The notes under the pieces were generated by a model. It had not been told where the DNA came from. It was given only the letters and a program-made list of their open reading frames with translations, and did no database searches. Both the position numbers and the translations under genes were made by a program. A stretch of 5,110 bases of DNA, taken from Bacteroidota bacterium (GTDB lineage: Bacteria; Bacteroidota; Bacteroidia; Cytophagales; Cyclobacteriaceae). This document shows, in pieces, positions 1 through 5,110 of this stretch (positions within the stretch are counted from its first letter, which is position 1; every line of letters starts with the position of its first letter). Location: assembly GCA_023417785.1 (NCBI GenBank), contig JAEZEH010000187.1, positions 1 to 5,110 of the forward strand, written 5' to 3'.

Positions 1-3
1 TAT

Positions 4-113
<110 letters not shown>

Positions 114-126
114 CCTTTTATTAAGA

Positions 127-155
127 AAGCCTTCGAGAAATCGAAGGCTTTTTTT
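127..155 (+). terminator. Intrinsic terminator of the rRNA operon
   Basis: A perfect 10-bp stem (AAGCCTTCGA at 127-136 and TCGAAGGCTT at 141-150) encloses the tetraloop GAAA, a stabilising GNRA-type loop, and runs into seven T residues (149-155). The stem plus T-run just after the 5S gene is a classic Rho-independent terminator. It should stop rRNA transcription before the downstream gene, so that gene needs its own promoter. Confidence 0.93.
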
Positions 156-292
156 ATGCTCAATCCTTAGCGGTTCCAGCCATGTGGGACAAGGACGACA
201 CCGGGTACGTTGGCCGGCACCATAATTAGGAATTCCCGACCCTCCAAGCTTTGATCAATTGAATATCTTCTCGTAGCCCGATCCCATGGAAA

Positions 293-356
293 CCGAAACC
301 TCAGTTTCAAAACCCGAAACGTAACCTCGCCACAGCCGGAAAATTGACACCGAAAC
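293..356 (+). repeat. Three direct copies of CCGAAAC
   Basis: The heptamer CCGAAAC occurs at 293-299, 314-320 and 350-356, with start-to-start spacings of 21 and 36 bases. Between the first two copies GTTTC (304-308) can pair either with the upstream GAAAC (295-299, four-base loop) or with the downstream GAAAC (316-320, seven-base loop). The third copy opens another inverted repeat, CGAAA (351-355) with TTTCG (362-366). They could be regulator half-sites or alternative RNA hairpins, but the units are short and chance is possible. Confidence 0.4.
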
Positions 357-386
357 TTGAATTTCGAATCTAACGCGATATCTTCA
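357..386 (+). promoter_or_regulatory. Weak candidate Bacteroidota-type promoter
   Basis: TTG at 357-359 is followed after 19 bases by TATCTTCA (379-386). The spacing agrees with the Bacteroidota promoter pattern of a TTG at about -33 and TAnnTTTG at about -7, but the -7 element matches only TAnnTT and lacks the final TTTG character. It would start transcription shortly before the GTG at 415. This is the best match noticed in the leader, not a firm call. Confidence 0.2.
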
Positions 387-414
387 ACCCCGTTAAGGTA
401 CCTGATTTCAAAAC

Positions 415-3072
415 GTGAAGAAACCCATTCTAATTACGATCATCATTCTTCTCGGAGTTGGTGGTTTTCTAATCTATGACCATTTCACCACCAGCAAAGC
501 CCTAAGCCCCTGGGATCTCGTACCTCAGGAAACTGTTCTCGTTTACGAGAGCGGTGAGTGCGATGAGTGCGTCGATCAGATAAGAAGTTCGCCGATCAGC
601 ACGCTGATCAAAAAAGCGGCTCTGCTCAACGCCGGCAAGGATACGATTGCTGTCCTTCAGGATCTGGCCGCATCCCTTTCCGATCCCACACTCATTTCGC
701 TCCATGTCACCAAGCGCGACGAGTTCGATTTTACTTATTATGTAAAAGCTTCCCCTTCTTTTATTGGAAAACTGAAAGCAATCCAGGACGCACTGCTGAA
801 GACTAAAGGCAGTAAAAGCCGCCAACGCGAGTTCAATAACATCACGATCAATGAAATTCAAATAGGTAAAAACGTTTTTTCCTGGATTGCACTTGGCGAA
901 GTCTGGGTCGGCAGTTTTAGCCCGGTGCTTATTGAAGATGTAATAAGGACCTATCAAGGTTCCGTTTCCTTCAAAAGCGCTCTGGGGAATGTTTACCATC
1001 TTCATAGCGTAAAAAATGACGGCGGGAACCTGTTCATCAATTTGTCAAGGCTCGCCCAATGGTTTTCGCTTTTCACAAAGGGTGATGGCGCCAATATGAT
1101 CAGGGATTTTGGAAGAGCCGCCCTTCTGGACACGAAGGTGTCGGGTGATCAGATCGTTTTAAACGGATTCAGTGCAAATGCTGACAACAAAACCTTCCTC
1201 GCGGCTTTTTCCGATCAGCAGCCGGTTCCGTTCTCTTTGAGAAGTATCATTTCGAACAGGGCCTTGATGGTGTCGAGCTACGGGTTTACTGACGCAGCTA
1301 AATTCTTTTCGCGTGTCGACCAAAACGCCGGAAAGTCGCGTCGCGATTCGCTACACATAATTCTCAATGAAGTCAACATCAAAGCGGAGAATGTCTTCCG
1401 GGATTTCTCCGGTGAATTAGCGGTGTGCTGGCTTGAAGGAAGTGGTGAGGATCTTGTTCCCATTGTTATTCTTCAGGATAATAACGGGGTCGCGAAATGG
1501 TCGGATCTTTTTCGAAAGGTGGCAGAAGCCCGCGTGACCGATAGCCTGTTCGTTGATCAGTATTCGAATTACCAACTTTTTGGATTACCCGGTTACCGCT
1601 TCCCGGAAAAACTTTTTTCTCCTCTGGTAACAGGATTTGAAAACAGCTTCTATGTTGAGCTCGGAAATGCAATATGCATTGCCGAAGACATTGAAGAACT
1701 CAAAAGATTTCTCAAAGATATTGACCAGGAAAATACCTGGGGAAAATCGGTTGCCCAGAACAAGTTCTTCGAATCTACGCTTCTCGAAGCCAACATCAGC
1801 GTATTCATCAACACACCTCGGGTCTGGAGCCTGCTTGAGAACTCGCTTCAGCCGAAATGGAAAACATTTCTCAATGAAAATCGCGAAGTTATCCATTCAC
1901 TCGGAATGGGAGCTATTCAGTTCAGTCATCTGAACGATAACTTCTATACAAATATCTCCTGGGCTTTGCGCGAAACCAGGATACCTGAATCAACCCCCCG
2001 TGACCGTTTTATGACTGTGTTCGATGCCGGTATTTCGTCGATGACGATTGTGGACAGCCATGTGGATCGGTCGAAGGAAATTCTGGTTCAGGATTCTGCA
2101 AGGCATCTTTCCCTGCTATCCGCAGATGGTAAGATTAACTGGAAGCTTCCGCTGGAGGATCAAATACAAGGGCAGGTTCATCAAATTGACTTCCTCAGAA
2201 ACGGTAAGCTTCAATACTTTTTCTGCACTCCCGGAATGATGCACGTCGTGGATCGCCTGGGAAATTACGTCAAACCGTTTCCCCTGCCGGTTGAGGAGAA
2301 AAGCATTGAACATGTTACGCTCGTCGATTATGATCATAGTAAGAACTACAGATTTCTTATCGCATCCCGGGACGGAAATCTCTGGGTCTACGATAAAAAC
2401 GGCCAGAATCTTGAGGGTTGGCAACCGCGACGCGTGGAAGGGAGGTTACTCGTTCCTCCTCGCCATCACAGGCTTCTGGGTAAGGATTATATGCTGGCAA
2501 TGCACGCCAACGGAAAGGTTTACCTGATGAACAGGCGTGGTGAATTGTTGCCTAACTTTCCTCTGGACCTGGATGCGCGACCAGCGGGTGATTATTTCAT
2601 AAATAGGGGCAGAAATGCTGCAGAAACGTCGATTACTGTTGTATCCGCTGATGGCTGGCGAATTAATTTTAATCTTCAGGGAAAAATTCTTTCAAGGGAA
2701 GTGCTCGTGAAGACGTCGCTTAACGCGAAATTTTCTTTGTGCGCCGAACGTGATGGTAAGTCTTACCTGATTGTACGCCAGGAAGCAGCACACTTTACTG
2801 TATTTGACGATAAGCTCAACGAAATAATCAAGAGCGATTACATTGGCAATGATAAAGCAACGGTGGACTATATGTTGTTTGGCAATGGCCGTAACTATAT
2901 CGCGATAGTCGATCAGAGTCAGGATCTCGGCTACATCTATGACAAGTCTGGTCAGTTATTGACCCCGATTCCAATTGAAAGCTCCCAACTGGAGATTCAA
3001 CCCCTGGAGAATGGAAGGACGCGGGTCTTTAGTATTGTTGATAATACGTTCAGGACTACCTATCTGCCCTAG
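415..3072 (+). CDS. Membrane-anchored protein with duplicated DUF3352-like module and beta-propeller
   Basis: The function of this 885-residue protein is unknown. Residues 4-20 form one hydrophobic segment after MKK, without a lipobox cysteine, so it is probably an inner-membrane anchor with the rest in the periplasm. Residues about 38-260 and 283-520 look like two diverged copies of one module. Both contain LG...KS...N..FIN (159-210 and 416-466), and the WDLVPQETVLVYES start recalls DUF3352-type proteins; that family link is from memory. From about 533 to the end, turn motifs recur every 44-47 residues: LLSADG 567, VVDRLG 611, VYDKNG 658, LMNRRG 704, NFNLQG 751, VFDDKL 796 and IYDKSG 841. 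These suggest a seven- or eight-bladed propeller resembling PQQ-like or FG-GAP-like folds. A CDEC pair lies at 49-52. GTG is the only plausible start: an in-frame TGA sits at 403-405, no usual start codon lies between, and the anchor follows at once. No good ribosome binding site is seen; AAGG at 395-398 is too far upstream. Confidence 0.9.
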   Translation: MKKPILITIIILLGVGGFLIYDHFTTSKALSPWDLVPQETVLVYESGECDECVDQIRSSPISTLIKKAALLNAGKDTIAVLQDLAASLSDPTLISLHVTKRDEFDFTYYVKASPSFIGKLKAIQDALLKTKGSKSRQREFNNITINEIQIGKNVFSWIALGEVWVGSFSPVLIEDVIRTYQGSVSFKSALGNVYHLHSVKNDGGNLFINLSRLAQWFSLFTKGDGANMIRDFGRAALLDTKVSGDQIVLNGFSANADNKTFLAAFSDQQPVPFSLRSIISNRALMVSSYGFTDAAKFFSRVDQNAGKSRRDSLHIILNEVNIKAENVFRDFSGELAVCWLEGSGEDLVPIVILQDNNGVAKWSDLFRKVAEARVTDSLFVDQYSNYQLFGLPGYRFPEKLFSPLVTGFENSFYVELGNAICIAEDIEELKRFLKDIDQENTWGKSVAQNKFFESTLLEANISVFINTPRVWSLLENSLQPKWKTFLNENREVIHSLGMGAIQFSHLNDNFYTNISWALRETRIPESTPRDRFMTVFDAGISSMTIVDSHVDRSKEILVQDSARHLSLLSADGKINWKLPLEDQIQGQVHQIDFLRNGKLQYFFCTPGMMHVVDRLGNYVKPFPLPVEEKSIEHVTLVDYDHSKNYRFLIASRDGNLWVYDKNGQNLEGWQPRRVEGRLLVPPRHHRLLGKDYMLAMHANGKVYLMNRRGELLPNFPLDLDARPAGDYFINRGRNAAETSITVVSADGWRINFNLQGKILSREVLVKTSLNAKFSLCAERDGKSYLIVRQEAAHFTVFDDKLNEIIKSDYIGNDKATVDYMLFGNGRNYIAIVDQSQDLGYIYDKSGQLLTPIPIESSQLEIQPLENGRTRVFSIVDNTFRTTYLP

Positions 3073-4370
3073 TGCCGGAGTTGGTCGAGAAATTCGACAA
3101 TTTGGGTGTGAACATAGTCAAGTTCTTCCGCTGTGATGATATACGGCGGAAGTACATAGATCACATTGCCGAGTGGCCGAAGCAGTATCCCGCGATCGAG
3201 AAAGTATGGATAGATTTGCTTTCTGATTTCGCTGAAATAAGAGGTATCTGATCCGGTCTCAATTTCAAGTGCCATTATCGTCCCGCAGCTTCGGACTTGC
3301 CGAACGTGACGATGATTCCTGAGTTGTCCGACGAACGTGTGCTGTTGCTTACTGATACGATCTATCGAGCGTTGGCATTCATCCTCCATCAGGATCGAGA
3401 AACTTGCATTCGCAGCGGCGCATGATATCGGATTAGCAGTGTATGAATGCCCGTGAAAAAAAGTCTTTTGATTGTCTGCATGAAGAAATGCTGAATCTAT
3501 TTTCGACGAACAGGATGTCACGCCCAATGGTAGTGTCCCTCCGGTAATGCCTTTCGATATTGCCATTATATCCGGACTTGAATCCAGGTAATGGGAAGCG
3601 AATAGTTTCCCCGTGCGACCGAATCCCGTAAAGACTTCGTCGGCGATGGTTACAACGTCTGCACTATTGGCAATAGCGAGTAATTGTGCAAGGTGTTCCG
3701 GCTTGTACATAACCATACCTGCGGCGCCCTGCACCAGGGGTTCAAATATGAATGCACCGACATCACCGGTCGAAACAAGGTCTTCAAAACGCTGCAGGAC
3801 AACGCTGATATTTTCTTCTGTCGGAACGGGCAGGATGTCGACGTTAAAAAGATAACGATCAAACGGTTTGGTAAACGCGCCGCGTGCTCCGACAGACATT
3901 GATCCAAATGTATCACCATGGTATGCTCCTTCGAACGCGATAATCTTTTTCTTTGGTATTCCCTGATTATACCAAAACTGCATAGCCATCTTTATTCCTA
4001 CCTCGACTGCTGTACTTCCGTTGTCAGAAAAGAACACCCGGCGCTGATTCTCTGGAAGAATACTCAGGAGATTTTGGACCAGGGTCGTAGCCGGCTCGTG
4101 CGTGAAGCCGGCGAAGATAACGTGTTCAAGTGTAGTGGCCTGTTTATAAATGGCATCCGCGATTCGTTTGTTCGAATGCCCGTGAATGTTAACCCACCAT
4201 GATGAAACGGCATCTATAATTTTTTTACCATCGCCGGTATGCAGGTAAACTCCTTCCGCAGACGAAATAAATATGGGTAGGCTGTTCGTCGCCAGGGGCG
4301 TGAACGGATGCCAGATATGTGCCCGGTCGTACTCAAGATACTCAGTAATTTTTGAGAAATCGTTCGGCAT
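3069..4370 (-). CDS. bioA: Adenosylmethionine-8-amino-7-oxononanoate aminotransferase (DAPA synthase)
   Basis: BioA is a cytosolic PLP-dependent class III aminotransferase that moves the amino group of S-adenosylmethionine onto KAPA to form 7,8-diaminopelargonate in biotin synthesis. All 433 residues are present, a normal length. Visible motifs are WHPFT (20-24), SSWWVNIHGH (56-65), the PLP-phosphate loop DNGST (116-120), YHGDT (150-154, with Tyr150 and Asp153), ADEVFTGFGRTG (243-254, with the PLP-binding Asp244 and Arg252), the Schiff-base Lys273 in ISKGITGG, HGHSYTANP (306-314) and LRPLGNVIYVLPPY (397-410), where Arg398 should bind the KAPA carboxylate. The residue matching E. coli Tyr17 is Phe23. 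A lysine-using BioK activity cannot be excluded from sequence alone. The start overlaps the end of bioD by 29 bases, suggesting coupled translation; only a weak GAAAAAG precedes the ATG. It is the last gene of the cluster and converges on the propeller-protein gene. Confidence 0.97.
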   Translation of the reverse strand: MPNDFSKITEYLEYDRAHIWHPFTPLATNSLPIFISSAEGVYLHTGDGKKIIDAVSSWWVNIHGHSNKRIADAIYKQATTLEHVIFAGFTHEPATTLVQNLLSILPENQRRVFFSDNGSTAVEVGIKMAMQFWYNQGIPKKKIIAFEGAYHGDTFGSMSVGARGAFTKPFDRYLFNVDILPVPTEENISVVLQRFEDLVSTGDVGAFIFEPLVQGAAGMVMYKPEHLAQLLAIANSADVVTIADEVFTGFGRTGKLFASHYLDSSPDIMAISKGITGGTLPLGVTSCSSKIDSAFLHADNQKTFFHGHSYTANPISCAAANASFSILMEDECQRSIDRISKQQHTFVGQLRNHRHVRQVRSCGTIMALEIETGSDTSYFSEIRKQIYPYFLDRGILLRPLGNVIYVLPPYIITAEELDYVHTQIVEFLDQLRH

Positions 4371-4965
4371 ACTTTTTCACAATTTCGCGGTTAATTTCAG
4401 GTTCCTGGTCGATATGCAGCAGGCACGGTATCTGCGTATGTTGCAAAATGACGCGTTCACTATCGGGGTTTCTTTTTCCATTGAAGATGATTCCGGCTAT
4501 TTCAATATTTCGCTTCTTACAAGCTTCCACTGTCAGAAGCGTGTGATTTATACTTCCCAGGTAAAAATTTGACACCAGAATAACCGGAACGTGTAGCCGT
4601 GCCGGTATGTCGATCACCAGGTCATTATCATTAAGTGGGACGAGGCATCCGCCGGCACCCTCGATTACCAGGGGTTTGTCAGTTACGGGAAGCCGGAAGA
4701 GTTCCATTTTTATTTTGATACCCTGTTTCTGAGCCGCTGCGTGTGGAGATTCCGGCGTCTCAAGCAAATAGGTCGACGGGTGAATCTTTACTTCTGATCG
4801 TGTCACCAGCGCCCGGACAACGTCGGCGTCGTAAGGTGAACCGGCCTGTACCGGCTTCCAGTAGTCGGCGCCCCAGGCTTCGCAGATTATTGCCGAAGCA
4901 AGCGTTTTACCGCTGTCGGTATGGATCGCTGAAACAAATACGGTTCGTTTATTCATATCTGGCAT
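4342..4965 (-). CDS. bioD: Dethiobiotin synthetase
   Basis: BioD is a cytosolic P-loop enzyme that closes the ureido ring of dethiobiotin from 7,8-diaminopelargonate, CO2 and ATP. The 207 residues are near the family's usual length. Motifs in order are the P-loop TDSGKT (16-21, Lys20), ADYWKPVQAG (33-42, with catalytic Lys37), Asp46/Asp48 as likely Mg2+ ligand, SPHAAA (73-78), VIEGAGG and PLND (100-113) and FNGK (161-164). Gly8 of the E. coli P-loop corresponds to Ala13 here. Two starts are possible: ATG at 4965, or ATG at 4956 (Met4), which gives MNKRTVFVSAI, more like family N-termini. With the second start the overlap with bioF is 8 bases (ATGAATAA); with the first, 17. Neither has a clear Shine-Dalgarno sequence, so reinitiation after bioF is likely. 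The stop lies 29 bases inside bioA. Confidence 0.96.
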   Translation of the reverse strand: MPDMNKRTVFVSAIHTDSGKTLASAIICEAWGADYWKPVQAGSPYDADVVRALVTRSEVKIHPSTYLLETPESPHAAAQKQGIKIKMELFRLPVTDKPLVIEGAGGCLVPLNDNDLVIDIPARLHVPVILVSNFYLGSINHTLLTVEACKKRNIEIAGIIFNGKRNPDSERVILQHTQIPCLLHIDQEPEINREIVKKYAERFLKNY

Positions 4966-5110
4966 GCACTTGCAGGAACGATGCTAACATTTTTATTTCT
5001 TCCGGCGTATTGTAGCTGTGCAGGCAGATCCTCAGCCTTTCCGTGCCTTTGGGTACAGTCGGGCTCACTATCGGCCGCACATCCATCCCGTTATTGTGCA
5101 GGTCGCGCGC
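4949..5110 (-). CDS. bioF: 8-amino-7-oxononanoate synthase, C-terminal end (cut by window edge)
   Basis: Only the last 53 codons and the TAA stop (4951-4949) are in the window; the rest lies beyond the right edge. The reading frame gives the typical C-terminus of BioF, with MDVRPIVSPTVPKGTERLRI followed by CLHSYNTPEEI, matching the RPI..PTVP.G..RLRI block of this family. BioF is a cytosolic PLP enzyme of the alpha-oxoamine synthase family that condenses a pimeloyl thioester with L-alanine to KAPA, the substrate of BioA. The PLP lysine and most of the fold are not visible, so a related oxoamine synthase (Kbl-like) is formally possible, but the place directly before bioD and bioA makes BioF very likely. 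Its end overlaps the start of bioD. Confidence 0.93.
   Translation of the reverse strand, partial: ARDLHNNGMDVRPIVSPTVPKGTERLRICLHSYNTPEEIKMLASFLQVHARYE

Larger units (their letters stand above)
156..414. other. Leader region without a gene
   Basis: These 259 bases separate the rRNA terminator from the propeller-protein gene. No convincing reading frame is present; the longest ATG-led stretch noticed (from 182) has only 15 codons. The region holds three CCGAAAC copies, short inverted repeats built on GAAAC/GTTTC, and ten six-base palindromes between 213 and 402 (for example GGAATTCC at 229-236, TTGATCAA at 251-258 and GGTACC at 397-402). It should contain the promoter of the gene at 415. No known riboswitch or small RNA was recognised. 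Confidence 0.6.

Noticed and set aside
182..229. Small ATG-led frame of 15 codons in the leader
   Set aside because: It is too short, lacks a ribosome binding site and resembles no known leader peptide.
213..402. The palindrome-rich leader as a cloning polylinker or vector contamination
   Set aside because: The sites are spread over 190 bases with no recognised vector sequence beside them, and both flanks read as one natural locus.
502..1005. Minus-strand open frame of 167 codons inside the propeller-protein gene
   Set aside because: It lies wholly within a well-supported gene on the other strand, shows no recognisable motif, and has no separate promoter or start signal.
3032..3047. Hairpin GTATT/AATAC as a possible bioA terminator
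   Set aside because: It is a five-pair AT-rich stem without a following T-run on the minus strand, inside the opposite gene's coding sequence.
3084..3098. Hairpin GTCGA/TCGAC just after the shared stops, as a possible terminator
   Set aside because: The stem is only five base pairs, has no T-run on either strand, and lies in bioA coding sequence.

Overview
The window looks like chromosomal DNA from a member of the Bacteroidota, possibly of the Cytophagales or Chitinophagales type; that finer placement is tentative. Three things suggest this: the 5S rRNA has the form usual in that phylum, gene starts lack clear Shine-Dalgarno sequences, and the biotin proteins read like Bacteroidota orthologues (for example the TDSGKT P-loop and ADYWKPVQAG of BioD). 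Base composition is moderate and even, and no mobile element, CRISPR array or tRNA was found.

Layout: positions 4-113 hold a 5S rRNA, presumably the last gene of an rRNA operon entering from the left, followed by a perfect 10-bp-stem intrinsic terminator (127-155). A leader of about 260 bp (156-414) has no convincing gene but holds three CCGAAAC copies, small inverted repeats and many six-base palindromes. A plus-strand gene of 885 codons (415-3072) starts at GTG and encodes a membrane-anchored, probably periplasmic protein. By eye it has two copies of a DUF3352-like module followed by a seven- or eight-unit beta-propeller. Its function is unknown.

The right part is a minus-strand biotin cluster read from the right edge inward: the 3' end of bioF (4949-5110), bioD (4342-4965, or from 4956) and bioA (3069-4370). 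The enzymes act in the order BioF (pimeloyl thioester and alanine to KAPA), BioA (KAPA to DAPA), BioD (DAPA to dethiobiotin). The genes overlap, which suggests one transcript with translational coupling. The promoter and any further bio genes lie outside the window. bioA converges on the propeller gene, and their stop codons share a single CTAG.

Most of the window is ordinary housekeeping DNA. The points most worth a second look are the internal duplication plus propeller of the 885-residue protein, the Tyr-to-Phe change at a substrate-recognition position of BioA, the altered P-loop of BioD, and the repeat-rich leader. I see no clear sign of a new defence or mobile system.
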